DNA of 64,000 bases from positions 3,224,001 through 3,288,000 of the forward strand of contig CP086683.1 in NCBI GenBank assembly GCA_030544685.1, read 5' to 3'. Within the stretch, counting starts at the first letter, position 1. Each line of letters opens with the position of its first letter. The position numbers and the translations under genes are program-made. The DNA comes from Pseudomonas sp. B21_DOA (lineage in GTDB: Bacteria; Pseudomonadota; Gammaproteobacteria; Pseudomonadales; Pseudomonadaceae). The notes beneath the pieces are model-generated. The model saw nothing but the letters and a program-made list of their open reading frames with translations, was not told where the DNA came from and searched no databases. Shown one piece after another: positions 46,959 to 55,435 of the stretch.

Positions 46959-47959
46959 TTAGATCGATGTATTTCGCGCTGCCCAATACTGCTCGGCCGT
47001 GGCGAAGGCTTGCTCGCGATCTTGACCAAGGCCGCGCAGGGCGAGGGCCATGGTCGCAATCAGGGCCATTTGCGGGTAACTGTCGACCACATCGCCGCGC
47101 CATACGGCTTTCAAGTGTTCGATGTCCAGCGAGGCGGGTTTGACGTGGCGCTGCGCTGACAGCTGTGGCCATTCCTCGTCCCAGCTCTGACCACCGCTGG
47201 TGCCGTAAAGATGACTGGTGGCATCGGGGTTGATCTCGATTTCACCGCCATCGCCCTTGACCACAATTGCCGTGTCGCCGAGCAAGCCGCTGGCATCGCG
47301 ATGCACCGCCTGGTAGCCGGGATGGAAAATGCTCTGCAGGCCACAACGTGCACCGAGCGGATTGAGGATTCGCGCCAGCGAGTGAATCGGCGAACGCAGG
47401 CCCAGGGTGTTACGCAGGTCGATCATCTTCTGCAATTGCGGCGCCCAGTCCATCAGCGGCATGAAAGCCAGTCCGCCGTTATCCAGCGCCGCGCCGACTT
47501 GATGCCAGGTGCGGCACAGGGGAATGTTCAGTTCCCCCAGTAGTTGTTCGCTGTACAGGCGCCCGCCCGTGTGTGCGCCGCCGCCGTGCATGAAGATGCG
47601 CACGCCGTTCAGTGCCAGGCACTTGGCTGCCAGCAGATACCACGGCAGATGGCGTTTTTGCCGGCATAGGTCGGCCAGTCCAGGTCGACATTCAATGCCG
47701 GCGCCTGCAAGCGTTCGCGCAGGGCTTCGGTGAATCCGGCCATTTCCTCGGCGCTTTCTTCCTTGTGCCGCAGCAACATCAGGAAGGCCCCGAGTTGCGT
47801 ATCTTCGACCTTGTCGTCGAGCACCATGCCCATGGCCTCGCGGGCTTCCTCGCGCGTCAGGTCGCGGGCGCCGCGCTTGCCTTTGCCGAGAATGCGCACG
47901 AATTGTGCGAACGGGTGCTCGGCAGGCGTTTCGAGGGTCAATGCAGAAAAGTCGTTCAT
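46959..47959 (-). CDS. TrpD2/YbiB-like glycosyl transferase family protein, one frame break
   Basis: 333 aa after restoration. It has the nucleoside-phosphorylase-like fold of anthranilate phosphoribosyltransferases: an N-terminal helical part (FAQFVRILGKGKRGARDLTREEAREAMGMVLDD) then ALNGVRIFMHGGGAHTGGRLYSEQLL and VVKGDGGEIEINPD. YbiB homologues bind nucleic acids and lack TrpD activity. A missing A (plus strand TTTTT 47655-47659) splits YAGKK from RHLPWYLLAAKCL. It is the last gene of the tusDCBE cluster, with its ATG overlapping the tusE stop, suggesting a link to tRNA thiolation or RNA handling. Confidence 0.85.
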
Positions 47960-48291
47960 AGGCAATTCGTCGGTTTGGGCAGGCCCGCCAGTTTCGCGGC
48001 GAGTTTGGCAGGGGTGCCTTTGAACAGTCGGTTCAGGTGCTGGCTGTTGCCTTTGTCGGCGCCGAGTTTCAATGCGGTGTACTTGATCAGCGGTCGCGTG
48101 GCCGGCGAAAGCTGGAACTCGGCATAGAAACTGCGCAGCAGCTCGAGGACTTCCCAGTGTTCGGGCGTCAACTCGATGTCTTCGGCGGCGGCGAGGGCGC
48201 TGGCGACATCAGCCGACCAGTCGTTGAGGTCAACGAGAAAGCCGTCCTTGTCCAGTTCGATGGCGCGGGCGCCGACGGTAAGGGAGTTCAT
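47956..48291 (-). CDS. tusE: TusE/DsrC sulfur carrier protein
   Basis: 111 aa. DsrC-type sequence: KDGFLVDLNDWSADVASALAAAEDIELTPEHWEVLELLRSFYAEFQLSPATRPLIKYTALKLG, ending with the conserved penultimate cysteine (PKPTNCL) that accepts persulfide sulfur from TusBCD and passes it to MnmA for 2-thiouridine at tRNA wobble position 34. The start overlaps the tusB stop by 4 bp, and the stop overlaps the YbiB-like gene. Confidence 0.94.
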   Translation of the reverse strand: MNSLTVGARAIELDKDGFLVDLNDWSADVASALAAAEDIELTPEHWEVLELLRSFYAEFQLSPATRPLIKYTALKLGADKGNSQHLNRLFKGTPAKLAAKLAGLPKPTNCL

Positions 48292-48581
48292 AGCCAGCTG
48301 TTGACCTTGGCGTGATGAATCGACAGTTCGACGAAGGCCGGGTAGTCGATGGCCTCGGCCCAGTCCGGAATGTCGATCGCACGCGCCTGTGCGTCCTCAA
48401 GCAATACAAACAGCTTGATGGTTCGCTCTTGCAAAGCAGAAAACGCCACAGTGCCCGGTTGCAGCGCATACACCGCATCGCCGGACAACAACACAGCATC
48501 GGCGCTGCCGAGCAGGCGCAGGCAACTGATCAGGCGATCGTCGCCGAACGGAGAATGAGACAACACATGCAAAGTCGACAT
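48288..48581 (-). CDS. tusB: Sulfurtransferase complex subunit TusB (DsrH)
   Basis: 97 aa, beginning MSTLHVLSHSPFGDDRLISCLRLLGSADAVLLSGDAVYAL, the DsrH/TusB pattern. It is the small non-catalytic subunit of the TusBCD hexamer that takes sulfur from TusA in tRNA 2-thiolation. It shares one base with the tusC stop (TGATG) and four with tusE. Confidence 0.92.
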   Translation of the reverse strand: MSTLHVLSHSPFGDDRLISCLRLLGSADAVLLSGDAVYALQPGTVAFSALQERTIKLFVLLEDAQARAIDIPDWAEAIDYPAFVELSIHHAKVNSWL

Positions 48582-48937
48582 CAGAGGGTGATCACCTGAT
48601 CGTAACGGTCAATAAGGGCGGTGATTTGCTCAGCGGCAAGCGGCTGCGCTTCTTCCAGCGACACGTTGCCGAGGCCGCGAGCACTGGCGCTTTGTGCGCA
48701 ATAAAACAGTTCTTCGACACCAAACATCGGCAGCGCCTGCAGATTGGCGCTGAGGTCTTTCTGCTGCAAGGCCTTGGCGTTCTGTCCGGCGGCCAGTTGC
48801 AGCACGCCGTCATCGAGAAACAGTAAACCGATCGGCAGATCGAAGGCGCCACCGGCAAGCACGATGTCCAGCGCTTCCCGTGCGCCGGGGCCAGACCAGG
48901 GCGACTGGCGGCTGATGATCAACAGCGATTTGGCCAT
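48581..48937 (-). CDS. tusC: Sulfurtransferase complex subunit TusC (DsrF)
   Basis: 118 aa. MAKSLLIISRQSPWSGPGAREALDIVLAGGAFDLPIGLLFLDDGVLQLAAGQ is the DsrF/TusC signature. The ATG at 48937 has GGAGG 9 bases upstream; an in-frame GTG two codons earlier is possible. It is a subunit of TusBCD with tusD and tusB on either side. Confidence 0.92.
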   Translation of the reverse strand: MAKSLLIISRQSPWSGPGAREALDIVLAGGAFDLPIGLLFLDDGVLQLAAGQNAKALQQKDLSANLQALPMFGVEELFYCAQSASARGLGNVSLEEAQPLAAEQITALIDRYDQVITL

Positions 48938-48939
48938 GT

Positions 48940-49332
48940 TCACGCGCCTCCGAAACAGATCAGGCGGTCAGCGTCCTGCACGGCATCGTGCAATTGCCCA
49001 AGACCGGACAGTTCCCACGGCGCGCTCACTGAAGTCGCTTCTCGCTGGTAACGTTTGGCTTCTTCTTCGTTCAACACACCACGGCGCAACGCGGCGGCGA
49101 TGCAGACCACGCCGTCGAGTTGCTTTTCGTTGATAAAGGCGCGCCATTGCTTGGGCAAGTCCAGTTCATCCTGCGGCGTCACCACCGCATCGGAGGCGTT
49201 GAACACGCCGTCCTGATAGAAAAACAGCCGGACAATCTCATGTCCGCCAGCCAGCGCGGCCTGGGCAAACAGCAGGGCACGGCGCGAGGAGGGCGCATGG
49301 GCGGCGGAAAACAGCGCAATGGCGAACTTCAT
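48940..49332 (-). CDS. tusD: Sulfurtransferase complex subunit TusD (DsrE)
   Basis: 130 aa. DsrE-type fold with FAIALFSAAHAPSSRRALLFAQAALAGGHEIVRLFFYQDGVFNA and the active cysteine in DGVVCIAAALRRGVL (about 78), which carries the persulfide between TusA and TusE. It is the first gene of the minus-strand tusDCBE-ybiB cluster. The repeat at 49416-49499 lies just upstream. Confidence 0.93.
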   Translation of the reverse strand: MKFAIALFSAAHAPSSRRALLFAQAALAGGHEIVRLFFYQDGVFNASDAVVTPQDELDLPKQWRAFINEKQLDGVVCIAAALRRGVLNEEEAKRYQREATSVSAPWELSGLGQLHDAVQDADRLICFGGA

Positions 49333-49399
49333 GATGGACTCGATCAGCGAAACTGCGGCCATGATAAAGCTTTATTGCGGCAGCCGCGAAACCCCAGTT

Positions 49400-49831
49400 T
49401 TACGCAGATTCCTTTGTAGGAGCTGCCGAAGGCTGCGATCTTTTGATTCTGCTCTGCAAGATCAAGATCAAAGATCGCAGCCTTCGGCTGCTCCTACATC
49501 GATTAGGGGTAATGCCGTAAAGATCGCAATACTCGACCCAGTCCATCCCGGCCATCTCCGCAACCTCCCGATGCACCTCAAGCCGTTGCGCCTGATAGTC
49601 CTCGGGCGAGTCAGCCGTCAATTGCAGTGTCAGTTCCCAGGCAAATAATCCCTGGCTTTCCGCCTCGGCCTCGAATGCCTCATGCAGGCGTTCTTCGCGA
49701 TACTGTGCCTGGGTTTCGCCCTTGGCCTGAGCCAGCAGCGGGTTGAGGTGATCGAGGGTTTCCCGCAATTCGGGTCGCGCATCGAGAAACAGTTTCAGAG
49801 CCTGTTCATGTCGCTGGTCGCTAGGCGCCAT
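49400..49831 (-). CDS. DUF6388-like small protein, probable stop loss
   Basis: As read, 143 aa. The conserved part is residues 1-109: APSDQRHEQALKLFLDARPELRETLDHLNPLLAQAKGETQAQYREERLHEAFEAEAESQGLFAWELTLQLTADSPEDYQAQRLEVHREVAEMAGMDWVEYCDLYGITP. After that the frame runs through the dispersed repeat (RCRSSRRLRSLILILQSRIKRSQPSAAP), which is repeat DNA and not protein. One added C in the CCCC run (plus strand GGGG 49506-49509) would give a TAA directly after GITP, so the real gene is probably 49503-49831 (109 aa). It is a cytoplasmic helical protein with no known function. Confidence 0.7.
   Translation of the reverse strand: MAPSDQRHEQALKLFLDARPELRETLDHLNPLLAQAKGETQAQYREERLHEAFEAEAESQGLFAWELTLQLTADSPEDYQAQRLEVHREVAEMAGMDWVEYCDLYGITPNRCRSSRRLRSLILILQSRIKRSQPSAAPTKESA
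49416..49499. repeat. Inverted dispersed repeat (second copy of 37305 family)
   Basis: TGTAGGAGCTGCCGAAGGCT and the nearly exact complement enclose GCGATCTTTTGAT/GATCAAAGATCGC arms, making a hairpin of about 80 nt. Confidence 0.8.
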
Positions 49832-49964
49832 GTAATTTCCTTGTGTGGCTGAAGATCTCAGGGTGCCGCAGCTGCTCGCGCGTGTCGCGCATAAAAACAG
49901 TAAAGCAGAACGATTTGCTGCCTTGCAGTGCTACAGTCCGCTTTTTTCTCGATGAGCGAATGCA

Positions 49965-50315
49965 ATGCGAATGCTGATGGTAGCGCTGGCGGCGGCCCTG
50001 TTGGCCGGATGTGCCGGTTCGGTGATGAACGAGGCTCGCACCAAGAGCCCGGACAAGGTCCTGACCTCGGACAAGCCGGAGAAAGACGTCGCCCGGTGCG
50101 TGCAATTCGCCTGGCAGGACGAAGCGGTGTTTGGCGTCGACGCGGCGGCCTATCTGGAGCCGCGCGAGTCCGGCGGCACTACGGTCTACACGCGTTCGGC
50201 AGAGTCGTTTGTCGATGTGCTTACCGAAGCCTCGGGTACGACTTTGAATTACTACGCACAACAGAGTGATTTTGTCGCGATGCGACGGATGGCGGCGATG
50301 GCGACCTGCCTCTGA
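49965..50315 (+). CDS. Small lipoprotein
   Basis: 116 aa. The signal peptide with lipobox LLAGC (about 12-16) is followed by a mature part of about 100 residues, GSVMNEARTKSPDKVLTSDKPEKDVARCVQFAWQDEAVFGVDAAAYLEPRESGGTTVYTRSAESFVDVLTEASGTTLNYYAQQ, with two further cysteines. Outer-membrane attachment is likely (no Asp at +2). I do not recognise a named family. Confidence 0.75.
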   Translation: MRMLMVALAAALLAGCAGSVMNEARTKSPDKVLTSDKPEKDVARCVQFAWQDEAVFGVDAAAYLEPRESGGTTVYTRSAESFVDVLTEASGTTLNYYAQQSDFVAMRRMAAMATCL

Positions 50316-50337
50316 CTGTGTGTCGAGGCGGCTGGCG

Positions 50338-50404
50338 CTTTCGCGAGCAGGCTCGCTCCCACAAGTTGAAATGCTTTCCAGTGTGGGAGCGAGCCTGCTC
50401 GCGC
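50338..50404. repeat. REP pair (inverted)
   Basis: CGCGAGCAGGCTCGCTCCCA and the facing complement, 18-base spacer, after the lipoprotein gene. Confidence 0.83.
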
Positions 50405-50419
50405 AAAAGAGCGACACAG

Positions 50420-50845
50420 TCAATCGATCAGCCGCTTCTGGAAAAAATGCCGCTTGTGCCCCAGCGGATAATCGACAATCTCGCCACATTCGCTGTATCC
50501 GACCTTTCTGTAAAACGCCGGCGCCTGGAAAGAAAAGGTGTCGAGCCAAATGCCCACGCAGTTTTTCTCCCTGGCAAAGTCCTCGGCCATGCGCATCAAT
50601 TTTGTGCCGATACCCTGACCACGACCTTGCTCCGGGACCGCGAGCAATTCGATGAACAACCAGCGGTAGAACGTGTGGCCATACAGGCCGCCGAGGATCT
50701 CGTCGTTTTCGTTACGCACCAGCAAGGCAATCGGCTCCCACGTGGATGGCCCGGCCTTGGCAACGTTGTGTGCACGCAAGGGCGCAAGAATCGCTGCGCG
50801 CTGTTCTTCGGTAGGGTTCTGCGTCAACTCGATACGCAAGTTCAT
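50420..50845 (-). CDS. GNAT family N-acetyltransferase
   Basis: 141 aa. The acetyl-CoA loop is VPEQGRGQGIGTKLMRMAEDFAREKNCVGIWLDTFSFQAPAFYRKVGYSECGEI, the usual GNAT core. It is close to small acetyltransferases that act on amines or antibiotics, but the substrate cannot be told. Confidence 0.88.
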   Translation of the reverse strand: MNLRIELTQNPTEEQRAAILAPLRAHNVAKAGPSTWEPIALLVRNENDEILGGLYGHTFYRWLFIELLAVPEQGRGQGIGTKLMRMAEDFAREKNCVGIWLDTFSFQAPAFYRKVGYSECGEIVDYPLGHKRHFFQKRLID

Positions 50846-50996
50846 GCATGACTTCCTTGTGTAATGGAGCGGTCAGCCTACCGCGTCCACACAGGTGCCT
50901 CCAACCCTCCGATCAAACAAGCGGAACCGTCAAACCAGCGCTGCGGTCTAGGCTTTTATCGCGTCTTTCCCTGAGCGCGATTGATGAGGACATCCC

Positions 50997-51434
50997 GTGA
51001 ATATTTTCGAAGCCCTGCGCGAAAGCCACGAGCGCCAGCGCACTTATGCCAAAGCTCTGATCGCGACCAGCGGCGACAGCCCTGAGCGGGTCGAGGCTTA
51101 CAAACAACTGAAAGCCGAACTGCAAGCGCACGAAACCGCCGAAGAGCGGCACTTCTACATCCCGTTGATGGAAATTGACGAAGGCGTTGACCTGAGCCGC
51201 CACGCCATCGCCGAGCACCATGAAATGGACGAGATGATGGAAGAGCTCGACGAGACCGAGATGTCCAGCCCGGCCTGGCTGGCAACGGCAAAGAAGCTAT
51301 CGGACAAGGTCCATCACCACCTCGAGGAAGAAGAGCATAAGTTCTTCCAGATGGCCGGCAAGTTGCTCGACGATAAACAGAAAACCCAACTCGCTGGACA
51401 GTACGAAAAGGAGTATCAGGCGCAACTGCGTTGA
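50997..51434 (+). CDS. Hemerythrin HHE-domain protein
   Basis: 145 aa from GTG with GAGGA upstream. Four-helix bundle with the di-iron ligands: RESHERQR (helix 1), AHETAEERHFYIPLM (helix 2), AIAEHHEMDEMM (helix 3) and VHHHLEEEEHKFFQ (helix 4). Such proteins bind oxygen, NO or iron and often serve in stress or DNA-protection responses. It stands alone. Confidence 0.88.
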   Translation: MNIFEALRESHERQRTYAKALIATSGDSPERVEAYKQLKAELQAHETAEERHFYIPLMEIDEGVDLSRHAIAEHHEMDEMMEELDETEMSSPAWLATAKKLSDKVHHHLEEEEHKFFQMAGKLLDDKQKTQLAGQYEKEYQAQLR

Positions 51435-51653
51435 TCGGCCTCCAGCCGTTTCGTCAACTTGACGTGTAGGTGTTCAGCTATGCGTTGAGTACGAAGTTTC
51501 GTCGAGCACTGTTCATCCATCCAGTGTTTGCAGGATTTCATTCTTCCTTCCGGTAGCGCTGCGACAAAAGCGCCGATGGACAAAAATCCACCTCCGTTAG
51601 CTTGAAGGCCTCTCCTCGGGAAGGAGAGTTCTCAAATCAACGGAGTGAAAAAC

Positions 51654-52289
51654 ATGAATCAGGCAACTGCACAAACCCAACTGAAACACGGTCGCGTCAT
51701 CTCGCCAGCGAGTCGCGGCGCGGTCGCCATCGACCTCGGCTTGCTCGGCGCCTGGCAAGTCAATGAAATGGAAGGTGGCAAGAACTTTCCGGCCATGGAA
51801 GCCGGACCGTTTCCGTCACCTTTCGAGACAGACTCCGCCAGCGTCGCGCCGCCGGCCGACGGTTACATTCTCAGCGGCGGCAAGACCGATGCCCGCGATT
51901 GCGTCAATTACACCAGCGACGAGATGAGCAAGAAGCTCGGTCGTTCGTTCAGTTGGCCGCTGCTTAATGTCGATCCGGGGCAGATGCTCAAAGTCACTTG
52001 GGCCTACACAGCGCCGCACACCACTCGGGGTTATCGCTGGCTGATCACCAATGACAGCTGGGATCCTCAGCAACGCATCACTCGTGCACAACTGGAAACC
52101 CAGCCGTTCTTCGAGGATTTCTACCCGCAGGTGCCGTATTACAGCCATGCCGGTGAATTGAAGGCGAAGGTCGATCACCAAGTGCAACTGCCGGCGAACA
52201 AGAAGGGCCACCACGTCATTGTGCTGATGTGGATCGTTGCCAACACCGGCAACGCGTTCTATCAGGCCTTCGACGTCGACTTCCAGTAA
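51654..52289 (+). CDS. AA10 LPMO/chitin-binding-like protein without signal peptide
   Basis: 211 aa. The sequence KHGRVISPASRGA near the N terminus matches the start of mature AA10 lytic polysaccharide monooxygenases (H-G-x-V-x-x-P-x-S-R), and the second copper His appears in AYTAPHTTRGYRWLITN; the C terminus NAFYQAFDVDF fits the family end. However, the His is residue 12, not residue 1, and there is no signal peptide: the preceding 11 residues are polar (MNQATAQTQLK). A true LPMO needs its N-terminal amine for the copper site, so either an unusual trimming occurs or it is a non-catalytic carbohydrate-binding relative. GGAG is 9 bases before the ATG; a strong terminator follows. Confidence 0.78.
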   Translation: MNQATAQTQLKHGRVISPASRGAVAIDLGLLGAWQVNEMEGGKNFPAMEAGPFPSPFETDSASVAPPADGYILSGGKTDARDCVNYTSDEMSKKLGRSFSWPLLNVDPGQMLKVTWAYTAPHTTRGYRWLITNDSWDPQQRITRAQLETQPFFEDFYPQVPYYSHAGELKAKVDHQVQLPANKKGHHVIVLMWIVANTGNAFYQAFDVDFQ

Positions 52290-52304
52290 CAGCGGCGGCT
52301 GAAC

Positions 52305-52332
52305 GAGCCCGGTAGCGCTGCCGGGCTTTTTT
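52305..52332 (+). terminator. Rho-independent terminator
   Basis: AGCCCGG pairs with CCGGGCT and is followed by six T, 16 bp after the LPMO-like gene. Confidence 0.88.
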
Positions 52333-52387
52333 GTCAGCGCAATTGTCCGACCATGGCCGTCCATTTATGAAGACAGGATCAGACGCG

Positions 52388-52977
52388 ATGTCCAACACAG
52401 CCGAACGGGTCAACATCGTCGACACTCAGGTGTTGTCCCACGACTGGTATCTGCTGAAGAAAATCACCTTCGATTACCACCGCAACAATGGCGAATGGCA
52501 ACGTCAGACCCGCGAGGTCTACGACCGCGGTAATGGCGCGGCGATTCTGCTGTTCAACCGCGAAAAGCGCACGGTAGTGCTGACCCGACAGTTCCGCTTG
52601 CCAGTCTTCGTCAATGGTCACGATGGATTGCTGATCGAGGTGGCTGCGGGGTTGCTGGAAGGTGCCGCGCCTGAGCAGCGCATTCGTGACGAAGCCGAGG
52701 AGGAAACCGGTTACCGCGTGCATGACGTGAAGAAGGTATTCGAGGCGTACATGAGCCCCGGTTCAGTGACCGAGAAGCTGCACTTTTTGTCGCTGAATAC
52801 GATGCCGCCTCCAAGGTCAGCGAGGGTGGCGGCCTGGAAGAGGAAACCGAAGAACTGGAAGTGCTCGAGTGGGGATTCGATGAGGCGCTGGCCGCGTTTC
52901 AGCGCGGCGAGATCTGCGATGCGAAGACCATCATGTTGTTGCAGTACGCAGCGATGAATAACCTCTTCGTTGCTTGA
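52388..52977 (+). CDS. nudK: NudK-type GDP-mannose pyrophosphatase (Nudix), one frame break
   Basis: 196 aa after restoration. N terminus LSHDWYLLKKITFDYHRNNGEWQRQTREVYDRGNGAAILLFN as in NudK, then the Nudix box GLLEGAAPEQRIRDEAEEETGYRV with its catalytic glutamates, and SPGSVTEKLHFF. It hydrolyses GDP-mannose and related sugar nucleotides. A missing T at 52784-52788 breaks HFF/VAEYDAASKVSEGGGLEEETEELEVLEW; restored, the end INDLFVA-like (AMNNLFVA) meets the stop 1 bp before the convergent ogt stop. Confidence 0.9.
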
Positions 52978-52978
52978 G

Positions 52979-53493
52979 TCAGAACAGCTCGCCTGTTTTC
53001 CCGAACGTTGACCATTGGCCACCTTCGAGCATCAGTAACCGCTCTTTAGCCTCCAGCCCACCGGCGAAACCCGTCAGCTTTCCCGAAGCACCGATCACTC
53101 GATGACACGGCGCAACAATGGAAATCGGATTGCGCCCGTTGGCGGCGCCGACCGCTCGGACCGCCGTCGGATGGCCGATTTGCAGCGCTATCTGACTGTA
53201 GGTGCGTGTCTCGCCAAACGGAATGGTCAGGAGGGCGGCCCAGACTTTTTCTGGAATTCGCTGCCGACAAATGCCAGCTCGAGATCGAAGCGACGCCGAG
53301 TGCCGGCGAAGTACTCTTCGAGCTGGCGCGCGGTCTGCGCGAGGATCAGGTTGTCCGGGGCTTCGCTCATCGGTCCCAGCCTCACCCGGTTCGGTTTGTC
53401 GTTTTCCCAGAGGATGGCGGCGAGTCGGCTGCCGTTCGCGACCAGCTTCAACTCACCGACCGGCGAGGGCAGGGTGATGAACGTGCAAGACAT
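52979..53493 (-). CDS. ogt: Methylated-DNA-protein cysteine methyltransferase, one frame break
   Basis: 171 aa after restoration. The N-terminal domain is [32 protein letters not shown]; the catalytic half has [60 protein letters not shown], with the acceptor cysteine in PCHRV. It repairs O6-alkylguanine by suicidal transfer. A missing A (plus strand TTTTT 53246-53250) splits EFQKK from [13 protein letters not shown], hiding the whole catalytic half from naive translation. Confidence 0.9.
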
Positions 53494-53643
53494 GATGGCG
53501 ACTCCAGAGCTGGGCATTAATGCGGCCCAGCATACTGGCTGAACGGGGAGGCGCAATACGCAAAGCCGACCATACTGCTTGTTGCTCCTGAAGCGTTGCC
53601 CTGCGTTTGGCGCAGTCCTCAACAACAAAAAAGAGATCGACTC

Positions 53644-55371
53644 ATGAAGTACGAACCTTTGGCCAGATCGCTCATTGCGACCTCCCTGGCGCTCAGCTGT
53701 CTCATGGCTCACGCGGCATCCGTGGCGCCGGTTGCGGCGGAAAACGGCATGGTGGTCACCGCGCAACATCTGGCGACCCACGTGGGTGTCGACGTTTTGA
53801 AAAACGGCGGCAATGCCGTGGATGCGGCGGTGGCCGTGGGCTATGCACTGGCGGTGGTTTATCCGGCTGCGGGCAACCTTGGCGGCGGCGGGTTCATGAC
53901 CATCCAACTGGCAGACGGGCGCAAGACCTTTCTCGATTTCCGTGAGAAAGCCCCGCTGGCAGCGACGGCGAACATGTATCTGGACAAGGACGGTAATGTC
54001 GTTCCGGACCTGAGCACGCGCGGTCACCTGGCGGTCGGCGTGCCGGGCACCGTGTCTGGCATGGAGCTGGCCCTGAGCAAATACGGCACCAAGCAGCGCA
54101 AGGACATGATTGCCCCGGCGATCAAACTGGCCGAAGACGGTTTCGAGCTGCAGCAGGGCGATGTCGAACTGCTGGAGTACGCCACCGACGTGTTCAAGAA
54201 GGACATGCGCGATTCCGGCTCGATCTTCCTCAGCAACGGCGAACCGATGCAGGTCGGGCAGAAACTGGTGCAGAAGGATCTGGCGAAAACCCTGCGAACG
54301 ATTTCCGACAAGGGCGCCGACGGCTTCTACAAAGGCTGGGTCGCCGATGCCATCGTTACCTCCAGTCAGGCCAACAAAGGCATCATCACCCAGGCTGACC
54401 TCGACAAATACAAAACCCGCGAACTGGCCCCGGTGGAATGCGATTATCGCGGCTATCACGTGGTCTCGGCGCCGCCGCCAAGCTCCGGCGGGGTGGTGAT
54501 CTGCCAGATCATGAATATTCTCGAAGGCTATCCGATGAAGGACCTGGGCTTCCATTCGGCTCAGGGCATGCATTACCAGATCGAAGCCATGCGCCATGCC
54601 TACGTCGATCGCAACAGCTATCTGGGCGATCCGGATTTCGTGAAAAACCCGATCGAGCATCTGCTGGACAAGAACTACGCGACCAAACTGCGCAACGCCA
54701 TCCAGCCGCAAAAGGCCGGCATCTCGGCTGAACTCAAGCCCGGCGTCGCGCCTCATGAAGGCAGCAACACCACGCACTATTCGATCGTCGACAAGTGGGG
54801 CAATGCCGTTTCGGTGACTTACACCCTCAATGACTGGTTCGGCGCGGGCGTCATGGCGAGCAAGACCGGGGTGATCCTCAACGACGAAATGGACGACTTC
54901 ACCTCCAAGGTCGGCGTGCCGAACATGTATGGGCTGGTTCAAGGCGAGGCCAACGCTATCGCACCGGGCAAGGCGCCGCTGTCGTCGATGAGTCCGACCA
55001 TCGTCACCAAGGACGGCAAGGTGGTGATGGTGGTGGGCACGCCGGGTGGCAGCCGGATCATCACCGCAACCTTGCTGACCATGCTCAACGTCATTGACTA
55101 CGGCATGGGCCTGCAGGAAGCGGTCGACGCGCCGCGCTTCCACCAGCAATGGATGCCGGAAGAAACCAACCTCGAAGACTTCGCCGCCAGCCCGGATACG
55201 AAAAAGATCCTGGAAAGCTGGGGCCACAAGTTTGCCGGCCCGCAAGACCCCAACCACATTGCTGCAATTCTGGTGGGAGCGCCGTCGCTGGGAGGCAAAC
55301 CGGTTGGCAAGAATCGCTTCTACGGCGCCAACGATCCACGGCGTAATACCGGCTTGTCATTGGGTTACTGA
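53644..55371 (+). CDS. ggt: Gamma-glutamyltransferase
   Basis: 575 aa. The signal peptide (about 1-24, ends AHAAS) is followed by the large subunit, and the self-cleavage/nucleophile Thr is in HEGSNTTHYSIVDKWGNAVSVTYTLND (about 378). The donor-binding motif GVPGTVSGMELALSKYG and the C-terminal VVGTPGGSRIITATLLTMLN are typical. In the periplasm it cleaves glutathione and other gamma-glutamyl compounds and moves the glutamyl group to acceptors. The length is normal for the family. It is followed by a hairpin and an isochorismatase-fold hydrolase. Confidence 0.94.
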   Translation: MKYEPLARSLIATSLALSCLMAHAASVAPVAAENGMVVTAQHLATHVGVDVLKNGGNAVDAAVAVGYALAVVYPAAGNLGGGGFMTIQLADGRKTFLDFREKAPLAATANMYLDKDGNVVPDLSTRGHLAVGVPGTVSGMELALSKYGTKQRKDMIAPAIKLAEDGFELQQGDVELLEYATDVFKKDMRDSGSIFLSNGEPMQVGQKLVQKDLAKTLRTISDKGADGFYKGWVADAIVTSSQANKGIITQADLDKYKTRELAPVECDYRGYHVVSAPPPSSGGVVICQIMNILEGYPMKDLGFHSAQGMHYQIEAMRHAYVDRNSYLGDPDFVKNPIEHLLDKNYATKLRNAIQPQKAGISAELKPGVAPHEGSNTTHYSIVDKWGNAVSVTYTLNDWFGAGVMASKTGVILNDEMDDFTSKVGVPNMYGLVQGEANAIAPGKAPLSSMSPTIVTKDGKVVMVVGTPGGSRIITATLLTMLNVIDYGMGLQEAVDAPRFHQQWMPEETNLEDFAASPDTKKILESWGHKFAGPQDPNHIAAILVGAPSLGGKPVGKNRFYGANDPRRNTGLSLGY

Positions 55372-55382
55372 GCGGAGTAAAA

Positions 55383-55404
55383 GGGGCGGGCTCAGGTCCG
55401 CCCC
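55383..55404 (+). terminator. GC hairpin after ggt
   Basis: GGGGCGG pairs with CCGCCCC around an 8-base loop between ggt and the next hydrolase gene. There is no T-run; it may weaken read-through rather than stop it. Confidence 0.5.
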
Positions 55405-55435
55405 ATTCTCAAGGATTGATCAAGGAAGGCTCGAC

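Noticed and set aside
53227..55257. 676-codon open frame on the minus strand opposite ggt
   Set aside because: Antisense shadow of ggt. Only its last part is real, because it coincides with the N terminus of ogt in the same frame.
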